Source of the DNA: Leclercia adecarboxylata
GTDB lineage: Bacteria; Pseudomonadota; Gammaproteobacteria; Enterobacterales; Enterobacteriaceae
Direction: 5' to 3'
Length of the DNA: 64,000 nt
Assembly: GCF_006171285.1 (NCBI RefSeq)
Contig: NZ_CP040889.1
Coordinates: forward strand, 1,178,001-1,242,000
The notes under the pieces are model-generated. The model was given only the letters and a program-made list of their open reading frames with translations. It ran no database searches and had not been told where the DNA came from. The position numbers were made by a program, and so were the translations under genes. The number at the start of each line of letters is the position of its first letter. The stretch's first letter is position 1. Positions 27,565 through 40,028 of this stretch are shown piece by piece.

Positions 27565-28512
27565 ATGATCAAGCTCGGCATCGTGATGGATCCCATCACA
27601 AGCATCAATATCAAGAAAGATTCCAGCTTCGCTATGCTGCTGGAAGCGCAACGTCGCGGCTACCAGCTCCACTATATGGAGATGAGCGACCTGTATCTGA
27701 TTAACGGCGAAGCGCGGGCCCGCACCCGCATCGTCAACGTCGAGCAGAATTACGATAAATGGTATGAGTTCGGTTCCGAGCAGGATCTGCCCCTGGCCGA
27801 ACTCGACGTCATCCTGATGCGTAAAGATCCGCCGTTCGACACCGAATACATCTACTGCACCTATATTCTTGAGCGCGCAGAAGAGAAAGGCACGCTGATC
27901 GTCAACAAACCGCAGAGTCTGCGCGACTGTAACGAGAAGCTCTACACCGCCTGGTTCTCCGACCTGACGCCAGAGACGCTGGTAACGCGCAGCAAAGCCC
28001 AGTTGAAAGCCTTCTGGCAGAAACACGGCGATATCATCCTGAAGCCGCTGGACGGCATGGGCGGCGCCTCTATCTTCCGCGTCAAAGAGGGTGACCCGAA
28101 CCTGGGCGTTATTGCCGAAACCCTGACCGAGCATGGCACCCGCTACTGCATGGCGCAGAACTATATTCCGGCGATTGTCGACGGCGACAAGCGCGTGCTG
28201 GTGGTGGACGGCGAGCCGGTGCCTTACTGCCTGGCGCGTATTCCGCAGGGCGGCGAAACCCGTGGTAACCTGGCGGCCGGTGGCCGTGGCGAACCGCGTC
28301 CGCTGACCGAAAGCGACTGGGAAATTGCCCGCCGCGTGGGTCCGCTGTTAAAAGCCAAGGGGCTGATCTTTGTGGGTCTCGACATCATTGGCGACCGCCT
28401 GACGGAAGTGAACGTCACCAGCCCGACCTGCATTCGTGAAATCGAAGCTGAGTTCCCGGTATCCATTACCGGCATGCTGATGGATGCCATCGAAAAACGG
28501 CTGAAGCAGTAA
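27565..28512 (+). CDS. gshB: Glutathione synthetase
   Basis: Joins gamma-glutamylcysteine and glycine with ATP to form glutathione. 315-residue ATP-grasp enzyme (E. coli 316), with [13 protein letters not shown] in the nucleotide-binding loop and a C-terminal [12 protein letters not shown] metal-binding segment. AGGAG-like AACGGAGAAG precedes the ATG. Confidence 0.97.
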   Translation: MIKLGIVMDPITSINIKKDSSFAMLLEAQRRGYQLHYMEMSDLYLINGEARARTRIVNVEQNYDKWYEFGSEQDLPLAELDVILMRKDPPFDTEYIYCTYILERAEEKGTLIVNKPQSLRDCNEKLYTAWFSDLTPETLVTRSKAQLKAFWQKHGDIILKPLDGMGGASIFRVKEGDPNLGVIAETLTEHGTRYCMAQNYIPAIVDGDKRVLVVDGEPVPYCLARIPQGGETRGNLAAGGRGEPRPLTESDWEIARRVGPLLKAKGLIFVGLDIIGDRLTEVNVTSPTCIREIEAEFPVSITGMLMDAIEKRLKQ

Positions 28513-28565
28513 TAGCTCCCATATTTATACACACAGCCATTCATGTTGCATCAAGACGGCAAGCC

Positions 28566-28645
28566 TGAGGATCCCCAGGAGCATAGACAACTATGTGACT
28601 GGGGTCCGAAGGCGCAGCCAACGCAGAGGCAGCGTGAAGGGCGAA
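28566..28645. repeat. Structured element between gshB and yqgE
   Basis: GATCCCCAG (28570-28578) pairs with CTGGGGTC, with an inner CATAG/CTATG stem. It is followed by a conserved-looking GAAGGCGCAGCCAACGCAG stretch. Similar sequences occur between genes in enteric genomes as far as I recall; I cannot name the family or its function. It could be a 5' leader of yqgE or a repeat. Confidence 0.4.
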
Positions 28646-28723
28646 GTGTATAGTGACAGTATCGGGTTTTGTCCGCATACTGGGTGCTGTCGCTTTTTAA
28701 ACCAGGAAACAGAACCTCTGACA

Positions 28724-29284
28724 ATGAATTTACAGCATCACTTTCTTATTGCCATGCCTGCTCTCCAGGACCCGATTTTCCGCCGTTCCGTCGTTTATAT
28801 CTGCGAGTACAGCGAAGAAGGCGCGATGGGGATTATCATCAATAAACCGCTGGAAAATCTTTCTGTTGAAGGCATTCTGGAAAAATTGAAAATTTCCCAG
28901 GACGAACGTGTGCCTGAAATTCGTCTCGACAAACCGGTAATGCTCGGTGGCCCGCTGGCAGAAGATCGCGGCTTTATCCTGCATACGCCGCCAGGTTTTT
29001 CCTCCAGCATCCGTATCTCTGACAATACCGTTGTGACCACCTCCCGTGACGTGCTGGAGACGCTGGGCACAGAAAAGCAGCCTGCCGATGTGCTGGTGGC
29101 GCTCGGTTACTCCTCATGGGAAAAAGGTCAGCTTGAGCAGGAGATCCTGGATAATGCCTGGCTCACCGCCCCGGCAGATTTGAACATTCTGTTTAAAACC
29201 CCGATCGCCGATCGCTGGCGTGATGCGGCTAAGCTGATTGGCATTGATATCCAGACCATGCCTGGCGTAGCGGGGCATGCCTGA
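28724..29284 (+). CDS. yqgE: UPF0301 protein YqgE
   Basis: Function unknown. The start at 28724 ([25 protein letters not shown]) gives 186 residues, typical of the family; upstream codons in frame belong to the leader. Family signatures are [29 protein letters not shown] and [13 protein letters not shown]. The stop overlaps the yqgF start by one base, so the two form an operon. Confidence 0.94.
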   Translation: MNLQHHFLIAMPALQDPIFRRSVVYICEYSEEGAMGIIINKPLENLSVEGILEKLKISQDERVPEIRLDKPVMLGGPLAEDRGFILHTPPGFSSSIRISDNTVVTTSRDVLETLGTEKQPADVLVALGYSSWEKGQLEQEILDNAWLTAPADLNILFKTPIADRWRDAAKLIGIDIQTMPGVAGHA

Positions 29285-29700
29285 TGAGCGGCACGCTTCT
29301 CGCCTTTGATTTCGGCACCAAAAGTATCGGCGTGGCAATCGGCCAGCGCATTACCGGCACCGCTCGCCCATTGACGGCGCTGAAAGCGCAAAACGGCACC
29401 CCGGACTGGAACCTGATTGAACGACTGCTGAAAGAGTGGCAGCCGGATGTCGTGATTGTCGGCTTACCGCTGAATATGGATGGCACCGAACAGCCATTAA
29501 CTGCCCGGGCGCGCAATTTTGCCAATAAAATTCATGGCCGTTTTGGGGTGGCGATCAAGCTGCACGACGAACGGTTAAGCACGGTAGAAGCCCGCGCCGG
29601 TCTGTTTGAGCATGGCGGTTTCCGCGCACTTAACAAAGGCAGCGTCGATTCCGCCTCCGCCGTGGTTATCCTTGAGAGTTTCTTCGAGCAGGGTTACTGA
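29284..29700 (+). CDS. yqgF: YqgF/RuvX family putative pre-16S rRNA nuclease
   Basis: RNase H-fold protein of 138 residues, as in E. coli, implicated in 5' processing of 16S rRNA. The N-terminal [11 protein letters not shown] (first catalytic Asp), central [15 protein letters not shown] and C-terminal DERLSTVEA motifs are complete. Translationally coupled to yqgE. Confidence 0.95.
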   Translation: MSGTLLAFDFGTKSIGVAIGQRITGTARPLTALKAQNGTPDWNLIERLLKEWQPDVVIVGLPLNMDGTEQPLTARARNFANKIHGRFGVAIKLHDERLSTVEARAGLFEHGGFRALNKGSVDSASAVVILESFFEQGY

Positions 29701-29740
29701 TCCCCCCTTCCCTTTGCCCGGTTCCCCGGGCAAATCACGT

Positions 29741-30430
29741 TTATTCCGCCAGCAGCGTGGCGTTGAGCGCGGTCAGTTCAGTAAGACGCGTCCGGACGCT
29801 CGCATCGTCAATATTCCACATACCGGCAAACGCCAGCGCGGCATGATGCGCGCCCACGGGTAGCGCCATCGACACTTCACCGTCGTCGTGATGCCAGATC
29901 ACATGCCCCTGCTCGCGCTGCTGCGCCACATGCGGGGCCAGGTTTTGCCACTGCTCGGGCGTAAAGCGAGGGATTAGCGCTTCATCCGTTTCGCTCGCCA
30001 GCAGCGACATGCCAATCACCGATTGCCAGGCAGGCAGCATGTGGAAACCGGCCAGCGCCTGGCTGGTCTGGCTGCCGGGAACGGAGTGCCAGATATAGAT
30101 AACCTGGTCTTCCCACAAAACCCCCAGCGCCACCACGATGTCGCGCGGCGCATGGCGCTCCAGCCGGGGCAGCGCCCGGGAGAAGAGCTCAGAGCCACGG
30201 ATGGACTGCGCCGCCAGGGCATGAATGCCGGGGCCGGGAAGATAGCGACGATGATCGTCCTGCATGGTCAGGCCAATGGAGGCCATCGTCATCAGCAAAC
30301 GGTTAACACGGGTGGTGTTAATCCCCATCAGTCGTGCGAGTTCACGGCAGCCGATGGCGCGGCCGCTGGAAACCAGATACTGCAGACAGCGAATGCCGTC
30401 GATAAGACTTTGGTTCGGTTGTGATGACAT
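29741..30430 (-). CDS. IclR family transcriptional regulator
   Basis: 229 residues with an N-terminal winged helix-turn-helix (about 8-65, GCRELARLMGINTTRVNRLLMTM) and an IclR-type effector domain. The ligand is unknown. It is absent from E. coli K-12 at this place but fits between yqgF and yggR as in several Klebsiella and Enterobacter chromosomes (recollection). No structural target gene is adjacent on the same strand, so it may act elsewhere. Confidence 0.85.
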   Translation of the reverse strand: MSSQPNQSLIDGIRCLQYLVSSGRAIGCRELARLMGINTTRVNRLLMTMASIGLTMQDDHRRYLPGPGIHALAAQSIRGSELFSRALPRLERHAPRDIVVALGVLWEDQVIYIWHSVPGSQTSQALAGFHMLPAWQSVIGMSLLASETDEALIPRFTPEQWQNLAPHVAQQREQGHVIWHHDDGEVSMALPVGAHHAALAFAGMWNIDDASVRTRLTELTALNATLLAE

Positions 30431-30523
30431 AGCCGCTTCAATCAGTGCAATCAGAAAGTCGATTTTAGCGCCCGTACCGAAGGAAACAAGGCCGCGAAGC
30501 CATTCTCTGCTGCCGCTAATGCA

Positions 30524-31501
30524 TCACAGCCGCCCCTGTGCCCGGCGCTCGGCAAGGCTCTGATCGAAATTCTGCATGCCTGCCTGCTGCCCGGTCTGGA
30601 TCACGCCGGGCAGTTGCCAGGTTCTACCTTCGCGGATCAAATTCGCGGCGGCAGGGGTATTCACCAGCAGCTCAAACAGTGCGACGCGACCCTGCTGGTT
30701 ATCCCTTTCGAGCTTTTGCGCCAGCACGGCGCGCAGGCTGCCCGCCAGCTGTTTACGTACCGGCTCTTTTTCCTGTGCGGGGAAGGCATCCACTAGCCTC
30801 TCTACCGCCTGAGCCGCTCCCCGGGTGTGCAGGGTCGCCAGCACCAGATGCCCCGTCTCGGCGGCGGTGAGCGCAAGGCGGATCGTCTCGCTGTCACGCA
30901 GTTCGCCCAGCAGGATCACATCCGGATCTTCACGCAGGGCCGCCCGTAACCCATCGGCAAACGACGGACAGTGCAGGCCAATCTCCCGCTGCTGCACCAG
31001 GCAGCGCTTGCTCTGATGGATAAACTCCACCGGATCTTCCAGAGTCAGAATATGCCCGTCGCTGTGGTGATTGAGAAAATCGACCATGGCCGCAAGGGTG
31101 GTGGATTTGCCGCTGCCGGTGGCCCCGGTCACCAGAATCAGGCCGTTATCGTTGGTCAGCAGCTCGGGTATCGCCCGCGGCGTGCCCAGGGTTCGCAGCT
31201 GTGGACACTGCTCTGCAAGCAGCCGCAGCGCCAGCGAACAGCCTTGCGTATGGGCAAAGGCGCTGGCCCGCAGCCGGTGGTGCTCCAGCGCGACGGCAAA
31301 ATCCACCTGTCCCTGGGCGCACCAGGCTCCCTGCTGCTCATCGCTGAGCCAGCTTTTTAGCAGCATGGCGACATCCGGTCCCGGAAAAGGGGCGAATTCC
31401 ATTTTCCCGCGCCGCCGCCAGCGTGGTGGCGCGTTACTGCACAGGTGTAGATCCGACACGTTATGCTTTACACTAAGGGCCACAATTTCTTCCATATCCA
31501 T
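30524..31501 (-). CDS. yggR: PilT-like ATPase YggR
   Basis: Member of the type II/IV secretion ATPase family resembling the pilus retraction motor PilT. 325 residues; Walker A GATGSGKST, Asp box and Walker B VILLGELRD, His box TGHLVLATLHT. No pilus genes are nearby, so its role here is unclear, as in E. coli. It is divergent from yggS across 17 bp. Confidence 0.92.
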   Translation of the reverse strand: MDMEEIVALSVKHNVSDLHLCSNAPPRWRRRGKMEFAPFPGPDVAMLLKSWLSDEQQGAWCAQGQVDFAVALEHHRLRASAFAHTQGCSLALRLLAEQCPQLRTLGTPRAIPELLTNDNGLILVTGATGSGKSTTLAAMVDFLNHHSDGHILTLEDPVEFIHQSKRCLVQQREIGLHCPSFADGLRAALREDPDVILLGELRDSETIRLALTAAETGHLVLATLHTRGAAQAVERLVDAFPAQEKEPVRKQLAGSLRAVLAQKLERDNQQGRVALFELLVNTPAAANLIREGRTWQLPGVIQTGQQAGMQNFDQSLAERRAQGRL

Positions 31502-31518
31502 TTAATGATCCCCGGAAA

Positions 31519-32220
31519 ATGAACGACATTGCGCATAACCTGGCACAGGTCAGGGACAAAATCTCAGCCGCAGCAACGCGTTGCGGCCGTGCTTCAGAAG
31601 AAGTTACGTTGCTTGCAGTCAGTAAAACCAAACCTGCGAGCGCCATCGCAGAAGCGATTGACGCAGGCCAGCGCATGTTCGGTGAAAATTACGTGCAGGA
31701 AGGGGTGGAAAAGATTCGCCACTTCCGGGAAGCAGGCGCCGCGGATCTGCAGTGGCACTTTATTGGGCCCCTGCAGTCGAACAAAAGCCGGCTGGTGGCG
31801 GAGCATTTCGACTGGTGTCATACCGTCGATCGACTGCGCATCGCCACCCGTCTGAGCGAACAGCGCCCGGCAGAAATGCCACCGCTTAACGTGCTGATTC
31901 AAATCAATATTAGCGATGAGAACAGCAAATCCGGTATTGCGCTGGAAGCGCTTGATCAGCTGGCGGAACAGGTGGCAGCCATGCCTGGCCTTACGCTTCG
32001 CGGGTTAATGGCGATCCCGGCCCCGGAGTCAGATTACGACAGGCAGTTTGCCGTAGCCCGGCAAATGGCTGTAGCATTTGAGGCGCTTAAAACACGCTTC
32101 CCAACGGTCGACACGCTTTCACTGGGCATGACGGACGATATGGCTGCCGCGATTGCAGCTGGCAGCACCATGGTGCGCATCGGGACAGCTATTTTCGGCG
32201 CGCGCGATTACACCCAATAA
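31519..32220 (+). CDS. yggS: Pyridoxal phosphate homeostasis protein YggS
   Basis: Binds PLP through Lys36 (AVSKTKP) and buffers vitamin B6 levels; no catalytic activity known. 233 residues, family signature GENYVQEGVEKI, TIM-barrel end SLGMTDDMAAAIAAGSTMVRIGTAIFG. First gene of a compact run yggS-yggT-yggU-rdgB-hemW. Confidence 0.96.
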   Translation: MNDIAHNLAQVRDKISAAATRCGRASEEVTLLAVSKTKPASAIAEAIDAGQRMFGENYVQEGVEKIRHFREAGAADLQWHFIGPLQSNKSRLVAEHFDWCHTVDRLRIATRLSEQRPAEMPPLNVLIQINISDENSKSGIALEALDQLAEQVAAMPGLTLRGLMAIPAPESDYDRQFAVARQMAVAFEALKTRFPTVDTLSLGMTDDMAAAIAAGSTMVRIGTAIFGARDYTQ

Positions 32221-32241
32221 TAAGGAAACCTGAGGAACGCC

Positions 32242-32808
32242 ATGAAGACGTTGACCTTCCTGCTCTCAACGGTCATTGAACTGTATACGATGGTGCTTTT
32301 GTTACGCGTCTGGATGCAGTGGGCCCGTTGTGATTTTTATAACCCCTTCTCGCAGTTTGTCGTGAAAGTCACCCAACCGATTGTCGGGCCGCTGCGCCGG
32401 GTGATCCCGCCGATGGGGCCTATTGACAGCGCCTCTCTGCTGATTGCGCTGATCCTGTGCGTGGTAAAAGCGATCGTGCTGTTTATGGTCATCACCTTCC
32501 AGCCGATCATCTGGATCGCAGCGGTGTTGATCCTGATAAAAACCATCGGCCTGCTGATTTTCTGGGTGCTGCTGCTGATGGCGATCATGAGTTGGGTAAG
32601 CCAGGGCCGTAGCCCGGTGGAATACTCCCTGATTCAGCTCGCCGACCCGCTGCTGCGCCCGATTCGTAATCTGCTGCCAGCCATGGGCGGGATCGACTTC
32701 TCCCCGATGATCCTCGTGCTGCTGCTGTACGTCATCAATATGGGTATCGCTGAACTGCTGCAGTCCACAGGCAACGTGCTGCTGCCGGGGCTGTGGATGG
32801 CGTTATGA
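32242..32808 (+). CDS. yggT: YggT family inner-membrane protein
   Basis: 188 residues forming two YGGT repeats, each with a pair of membrane helices and a NPF/NPLL-RPIR-type loop ([26 protein letters not shown] and [14 protein letters not shown]). In E. coli implicated in osmotic shock and potassium resistance. Its end overlaps the possible GTG start of yggU. Confidence 0.94.
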   Translation: MKTLTFLLSTVIELYTMVLLLRVWMQWARCDFYNPFSQFVVKVTQPIVGPLRRVIPPMGPIDSASLLIALILCVVKAIVLFMVITFQPIIWIAAVLILIKTIGLLIFWVLLLMAIMSWVSQGRSPVEYSLIQLADPLLRPIRNLLPAMGGIDFSPMILVLLLYVINMGIAELLQSTGNVLLPGLWMAL

Positions 32809-33101
32809 GTGCGGTCAGCACTTGCGCCGACGGGCTGGTTTTACGGCTGTATATTCAGCCGAAAGCCAGCCGTGATTCGATTATCGGGCTGCATGGCGAC
32901 GAAGTAAAAGTCGCCATCACCGCGCCCCCAGTGGACGGCCAGGCGAATGCCCACCTGGTGAAGTATCTGGCTAAGCAGTTTCGCGTCGCGAAAGGCCATG
33001 TGCTGATCGAGAAGGGTGAACTGGGACGCCACAAGCAGGTCAAAATTCTTAATCCGCAACATATCCCGACGGAAGTCGCGGCACTGATACAACAGGATTA
33101 A
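32805..33101 (+). CDS. yggU: UPF0235 protein YggU
   Basis: 98 residues from the ATG at 32805 ([24 protein letters not shown]), aligned with the E. coli start. An in-frame GTG at 32793, overlapping yggT, is the alternative. Contains the family core [26 protein letters not shown]. Function unknown. Confidence 0.92.
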   Translation: MSAVSTCADGLVLRLYIQPKASRDSIIGLHGDEVKVAITAPPVDGQANAHLVKYLAKQFRVAKGHVLIEKGELGRHKQVKILNPQHIPTEVAALIQQD

Positions 33102-33104
33102 CAC

Positions 33105-33698
33105 ATGCAAAAAGTTGTTCTCGCTACCGGTAACGCCGGTAAAGTGCGCGAGCTGGCCTCGCTGTTAAATGATTTTGGTCTGGACGTGGTTGCCCAGACC
33201 GAGCTGGGCGTGGACTCTGCCGAAGAGACCGGCCTGACGTTTATCGAAAACGCCATTCTGAAGGCGCGCCATGCTGCGCAGGTCACCGGCCTACCGGCCA
33301 TTGCCGACGACTCCGGTCTGGCGGTGGACGTGCTTGGCGGTGCGCCTGGAATTTACTCCGCCCGCTATTCCGGCGTCGATGCCAGCGACCAGCAGAACCT
33401 TGAAAAGCTGCTGGACGCGCTTAAGGACGTACCGGACGAACAGCGCAAGGCACAGTTCCACTGCGTGCTGGTCTATATGCGCCATGCCGAAGACCCAACG
33501 CCGATTGTCTGCCACGGCAGCTGGCCGGGTGTCATCGCCCGCGAGGCGGCTGGCAACGGCGGCTTTGGCTATGACCCGATCTTCTTTGTCCCGACCGAGG
33601 GCAAAACCGCTGCGGAACTGACCCGCGAAGAAAAAAGCGCGATCTCCCACCGTGGACGCGCCCTGAAACTGTTACTGGAAGCATTACGTAATGGCTAA
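33105..33698 (+). CDS. rdgB: dITP/XTP pyrophosphatase
   Basis: Removes non-canonical purine nucleoside triphosphates (dITP, XTP) to prevent their incorporation into DNA. 197 residues, as in E. coli; [13 protein letters not shown] at the N-terminus, [21 protein letters not shown] and GGFGYDPIF motifs. Overlaps hemW by 8 bp. Confidence 0.96.
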   Translation: MQKVVLATGNAGKVRELASLLNDFGLDVVAQTELGVDSAEETGLTFIENAILKARHAAQVTGLPAIADDSGLAVDVLGGAPGIYSARYSGVDASDQQNLEKLLDALKDVPDEQRKAQFHCVLVYMRHAEDPTPIVCHGSWPGVIAREAAGNGGFGYDPIFFVPTEGKTAAELTREEKSAISHRGRALKLLLEALRNG

Positions 33699-34833
33699 TT
33701 TGCCACCCCTGAGTCTTTATATTCACATCCCGTGGTGCGTGCAGAAATGCCCGTACTGCGATTTCAACTCGCATGCGCTGAAAGGCGAAGTGCCTCATGA
33801 CGATTACGTTCAGCATCTGCTTGCCGATCTGGACGCTGACGTCGCTTACGCGCAGGGACGTGAAGTTAAGACCATTTTTATCGGTGGCGGTACGCCGAGC
33901 CTGCTCTCAGGCCCGGCGATGCAGACGCTGCTGGATGGCGTGCGTGCGCGCCTCAGTCTGGCAGCGGATGCAGAAATTACCATGGAGGCCAATCCGGGGA
34001 CGGTTGAGGCCGACCGTTTTGTGGAGTATCAGCGCGCCGGGGTGAACCGTATCTCCATTGGCGTGCAGAGCTTCAGCGAGCCAAAGTTAAAGCGTCTGTG
34101 CCGAATTCATGGCCCGGATGAGGCGAAGCGCGCCGCCCATCTCGCGACCGGGCTGGGGCTACGCAGCTTCAACCTCGACCTGATGCACGGCCTGCCGGAT
34201 CAGTCTCTGGCAGAGGCGCTGGACGATCTGCGCCAGGCCATTGAGCTGAATCCGCCGCACCTCTCGTGGTATCAACTGACCATTGAGCCGAACACGCTGT
34301 TCGGGTCGCGTCCCCCGGTACTGCCTGATGATGACGCGCTGTGGGATATTTTCGAGCAGGGCCACAGGCTTCTGACCGCCGCCGGGTATCAGCAGTACGA
34401 AACTTCGGCCTATGCCAAGCCGGGCTACCAGTGTCAGCACAACCTGAACTACTGGCGTTTTGGCGACTACCTGGGCATTGGATGTGGCGCACACGGCAAA
34501 GTGACATTCCCGGACGGGCGTATTCTGCGCACGGCCAAAACCCGCCATCCGCGCGGCTATATGGAAGGACGCTATCTTGAGCGCAGCCATGATGTCGAAG
34601 CCGCAGATAAGCCGTTCGAGTTCTTTATGAACCGCTTCCGCCTGCTGGAAGCCGCACCGCGCGCGGAGTTTACGCTGTATACCGGGTTAGCGGAATCGGT
34701 GATTCGCCCGCAGATTGACGAGGCGCTGGCGCAGGGGTATCTAACCGAGTGCGCAGATTTCTGGCAGATCACCGAGCATGGCAAACTGTTCTTAAACTCC
34801 CTTCTCGAGCTTTTCCTCGCCGAAGAATCCTGA
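33691..34833 (+). CDS. hemW: Haem chaperone HemW (radical SAM)
   Basis: Radical-SAM protein related to coproporphyrinogen III dehydrogenase that binds haem and delivers it to respiratory enzymes. 380 residues (E. coli 378), with the CxxxCxxC cluster motif in [14 protein letters not shown] and the GGGTPSLL motif. Like E. coli HemW, it lies last in the yggS operon. A short AATCCTGAA/TTCAGGATT hairpin follows the stop. Confidence 0.95.
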   Translation: MANLPPLSLYIHIPWCVQKCPYCDFNSHALKGEVPHDDYVQHLLADLDADVAYAQGREVKTIFIGGGTPSLLSGPAMQTLLDGVRARLSLAADAEITMEANPGTVEADRFVEYQRAGVNRISIGVQSFSEPKLKRLCRIHGPDEAKRAAHLATGLGLRSFNLDLMHGLPDQSLAEALDDLRQAIELNPPHLSWYQLTIEPNTLFGSRPPVLPDDDALWDIFEQGHRLLTAAGYQQYETSAYAKPGYQCQHNLNYWRFGDYLGIGCGAHGKVTFPDGRILRTAKTRHPRGYMEGRYLERSHDVEAADKPFEFFMNRFRLLEAAPRAEFTLYTGLAESVIRPQIDEALAQGYLTECADFWQITEHGKLFLNSLLELFLAEES

Positions 34834-34896
34834 AGCCTGATTCAGGATTTTGCATCCCGTTCTGCTGGCTGAGGGAAAAGCTGGCAGAGTGTGGGG

Positions 34897-35235
34897 ATGG
34901 AAAAATCAAAACAGCTACGAATAAACATGACGCCAGAAGAGGTGCGCCTTTGGTATCTACTTCGGGGACGGCATTTCTATGGCTTCAAGTTTCGCCGCCA
35001 GATGCCGGTGGGTTCTTACATCGTTGATTTTGCGTGCTTTAAGGCCCGATTAATTGTTGAACTGGATGGTGGACAGCATCAGGATGATGAAAAGTACGAT
35101 CTACGCAGAACGGCTTATCTGAATTCGCGTGGCTGGCGTGTGATTCGGTTCTGGAATAACGAATTCAGGGCGAACGAAGAGGGCGTATTGATGGTTATTC
35201 TGCAACATCTGCAATTCCTGATTCCCTCACCCTAA
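34897..35235 (+). CDS. DUF559 endonuclease-like protein
   Basis: 112 residues from ATG 34897 (GTG two codons earlier is possible). A Vsr-like PD-(D/E)xK fold is suggested by VGSYIVDFACFKARLIVELDGGQH, where VDF...VELDGGQH supplies the likely metal ligands, and RTAYLNSRGWRVIRFWNNE. Such small proteins are widespread singletons of unknown substrate. It lies between hemW and yggN, followed directly by a repeat, and is absent from this place in E. coli K-12, so it is probably an accessory insertion. Confidence 0.85.
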   Translation: MEKSKQLRINMTPEEVRLWYLLRGRHFYGFKFRRQMPVGSYIVDFACFKARLIVELDGGQHQDDEKYDLRRTAYLNSRGWRVIRFWNNEFRANEEGVLMVILQHLQFLIPSP

Positions 35236-35302
35236 CCCTCTCCCACAGGGAGAGGGAACTCGTACTCCCTCTCCCATGGGGAGAGGGCCGGGGTGAGGGG
35301 CC
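35222..35302. repeat. CCCTCACCCT-type intergenic repeat, double hairpin
   Basis: Two CCCTCTCCC/GGGAGAGGG hairpins in a row followed by GGGGTGAGGGG, between the DUF559 gene and yggN. The first bases overlap the DUF559 gene end. Confidence 0.65.
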
Positions 35303-35316
35303 CAGAGCGCACCAAC

Positions 35317-36036
35317 CTACTTCAGCGATCCCACCAGCCCCTTGCGGCTCTCTTCCAGCGAAACCACCCGTTTACACACGTCTTTACCGAATTTCTGGAA
35401 ATCAGCTTCCTGGTTTTTCCATTCGTTCTGAATAGAGGTTTGTAGACCGCCCAGGCTACCCAGCACGCCCTGCAGCGGGTTGCCGCCGCCCTTCAGCACC
35501 GCTTTGGCGCCCATCTCGTTAATGCTGTCCTGCAAAATGCCGCCCATCGCCTGGTTTACCAGCTGCTGCCCGTCGGCGCGCACCTGATCGATCGCCTTGT
35601 AGTGGAACGTCAGGCCATCGGTACGATGCTCAATAATGCGGTTCATCTGCTCTTTTAACTGCGCGTCCAGTTTGGTCAGGCGCGAGCGCATGTTGCTGCT
35701 CTCCCCTACCTCTTTAGCGATGATCTTATCCAGCGCCACACGGCCTTTTTCCACGCGGGTCTGCGCGCCTTCGTCTATCCAAGGCAGCGCGCTGCGCAGA
35801 TCGGCCTGGTAATCTTTCGCCTGTTCACGTTGGGCGGCGCTGAGCTGGTACTGCTTGCCGTTGAACATCACGTTGCCATCAGGGGTGATCACCAGGTTGC
35901 CGTTCTCACCTTTTACCTGCACGGTTTGCGGACTGAGGATCACATCGTCGCGCGGCGTGACTTCGCATTTGTACTCTGCGTGAGCAGTCAGGGCCGTGGT
36001 CATTAAAGCCGCAGCGAGCAGCGTTTTGCGCATCAT
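35317..36036 (-). CDS. yggN: YggN family exported protein (DUF2884)
   Basis: 239 residues from ATG 36036 (MMRKTLLAAALMTTALTAHA signal peptide); an in-frame codon six residues up is less likely. Matches E. coli YggN in length and sequence (VTPRDDVILSPQTVQVKGENGN). Predicted periplasmic; function unknown. GGGAGAAGAT precedes the ATG. Confidence 0.93.
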   Translation of the reverse strand: MMRKTLLAAALMTTALTAHAEYKCEVTPRDDVILSPQTVQVKGENGNLVITPDGNVMFNGKQYQLSAAQREQAKDYQADLRSALPWIDEGAQTRVEKGRVALDKIIAKEVGESSNMRSRLTKLDAQLKEQMNRIIEHRTDGLTFHYKAIDQVRADGQQLVNQAMGGILQDSINEMGAKAVLKGGGNPLQGVLGSLGGLQTSIQNEWKNQEADFQKFGKDVCKRVVSLEESRKGLVGSLK

Positions 36037-36055
36037 ATCTTCTCCCTCATACAAA

Positions 36056-36080
36056 ATGGGCCAGCAATTGCTGGCCCCTG
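36056..36080 (-). terminator. Palindrome between yggL and yggN
   Basis: GGGCCAGCAATTGCTGGCCC, a perfect 20-bp palindrome, followed by ATTTTG on the minus strand; a weak terminator of the trmB-yggL transcript. Confidence 0.4.
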
Positions 36081-36088
36081 ATGCTCTA

Positions 36089-36415
36089 TTAGTCCCACCA
36101 AATGTCGAAAAGTTCGCTGATGCGCACCTCTTCGAATTTGTGGTCTTCCAGCCACTTACGCACGATGGCCTGGTGTTCTTCGGTGCACTGGCCGATCTCC
36201 TGTTTGCAGATCAACCCTTCCCACGCCAGGTAGCCGCTGCCGTCAAACGCCAGCTTGTTCGGCTCGATCACTTCATTGATGAACGCATCCACGTCTTCAT
36301 CAATTTTTTCTACGCTGGTGCCTTCCGGGAAACGCCATGCAACCGAAAAACCAATTTCCTGAAACTCGTCGATGTGCATTTTCTTACGCAGACGACGGCT
36401 ACGGTTCTTTGCCAT
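36089..36415 (-). CDS. yggL: YggL family protein (DUF469)
   Basis: 108 residues starting [20 protein letters not shown], as in E. coli. Reported in E. coli to associate with the 50S ribosomal subunit. Its ATG overlaps the trmB stop (TAATG), so it is cotranslated with trmB. Confidence 0.94.
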   Translation of the reverse strand: MAKNRSRRLRKKMHIDEFQEIGFSVAWRFPEGTSVEKIDEDVDAFINEVIEPNKLAFDGSGYLAWEGLICKQEIGQCTEEHQAIVRKWLEDHKFEEVRISELFDIWWD

Positions 36416-37134
36416 TATTTCACCCTCTCGAACATTAAGTCCCATACGCCGTGGCCAAGACGATGGCCACGCTGTTCAAATTTGGTTACCGGACGTGATT
36501 CAGGACGCGGCACATAGTCGTTGCTCTGCGACTGGTTTTTATACCCGTCGAGACCTGACATCACTTCCAGCATATGTTCCGCATACTGTTCCCAGTCGGT
36601 CGCCATGTGGAAAACACCACCCAGCTTCAGCTTGCTTTTGACCAGTTCGGCAAACGGTGCCTGAACGATACGGCGTTTATTATGACGCGCTTTGTGCCAT
36701 GGGTCAGGGAAAAAGAGCTGAACCATGTTCAGAGAATTGTCAGGGATCATCTTGTGCAGCACTTCTACCGCGTCGTGACACATGACGCGCAGGTTCTCGA
36801 CGCCCTCTTCATGGGCCGTCGCCAGGCAAGCGCCTACGCCCGGTGAGTGTACCTCAATGCCGAGGAAGTTCTGCTCCGGGCGCGCTTTGGCCATCGTGAC
36901 CAGCGAAGCGCCCATACCGAAACCGATCTCCAGCGTAATCGGTGCATCGCGGCCAAAGAGTTCAACAAAGTCGAGCGGCTGTTCGGTGAACTCAACGCCC
37001 ATCACCGGCCAGTAGTTATCCAGCGCGTGCTGCTGCCCTTTTGTCAGGCGCCCCTGACGGCGGACAAAGCTGCGAATACGGCGCAGCGGGCGGCCGTTTT
37101 CATCGAATTCCGGTGATATGACGTCGTTTTTCAT
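36415..37134 (-). CDS. trmB: tRNA (guanine-N7)-methyltransferase
   Basis: Forms m7G46 in tRNA using S-adenosylmethionine. The start at 37134 ([23 protein letters not shown]) gives 239 residues as in E. coli. Motifs [26 protein letters not shown] and the C-terminal [17 protein letters not shown] are present. Divergent from mutY across 144 bp. Confidence 0.96.
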   Translation of the reverse strand: MKNDVISPEFDENGRPLRRIRSFVRRQGRLTKGQQHALDNYWPVMGVEFTEQPLDFVELFGRDAPITLEIGFGMGASLVTMAKARPEQNFLGIEVHSPGVGACLATAHEEGVENLRVMCHDAVEVLHKMIPDNSLNMVQLFFPDPWHKARHNKRRIVQAPFAELVKSKLKLGGVFHMATDWEQYAEHMLEVMSGLDGYKNQSQSNDYVPRPESRPVTKFEQRGHRLGHGVWDLMFERVK

Positions 37135-37278
37135 AAAAGAGTAGTCTGCTTGTGAGAATGTTCGGGAAACGGGCATTATCCAAAGTTAATGACCGGATGC
37201 AAGCATGGGAAAGATCCGGTTTACAGTCGCATGCCGCTGTGCTGCAATCTGCGTCCCTGATACCGCAAAGCGAAGACC

Positions 37279-38629
<1,351 letters not shown>

Positions 38630-38643
38630 TACCCAGCGTCTGA

Positions 38644-39792
<1,149 letters not shown>

Positions 39793-39868
39793 TGTGACTT
39801 TTTTTACCCTCTCCGTTGTGGAGAGGGTAATCCTTCATTCCTGACCGCCCGCTTTATCCATACGAAAT

Positions 39869-39884
39869 TGTTATTTGCATCACA
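39869..39884. promoter_or_regulatory. Putative CRP site upstream of nupG
   Basis: TGTTA-TTTGCA-TCACA, one mismatch per half from consensus, about 150 bp before the nupG start. E. coli nupG is controlled by CRP, CytR and DeoR. A weaker TGTGG-containing half-site follows at about 39902. Confidence 0.5.
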
Positions 39885-40028
39885 ATCCAAACTGCAAATT
39901 AATGTGGATTGCATTTTTTTGCGGGAGGTAACAAAACATAACGCCACTCGCTGATAGAATTGCATCAAATCCAAAACCCAAATGTTTCTACACCAACATA
40001 CAGCCCGCTCTCTTGTGAGGAAAGTAAC

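Noticed and set aside
39804..39831. Terminator after mltC
   Set aside because: The CCCTCTCC/GGAGAGGG stem is preceded, not followed, by the T-run on the plus strand; it fits the intergenic hairpin repeat family better.
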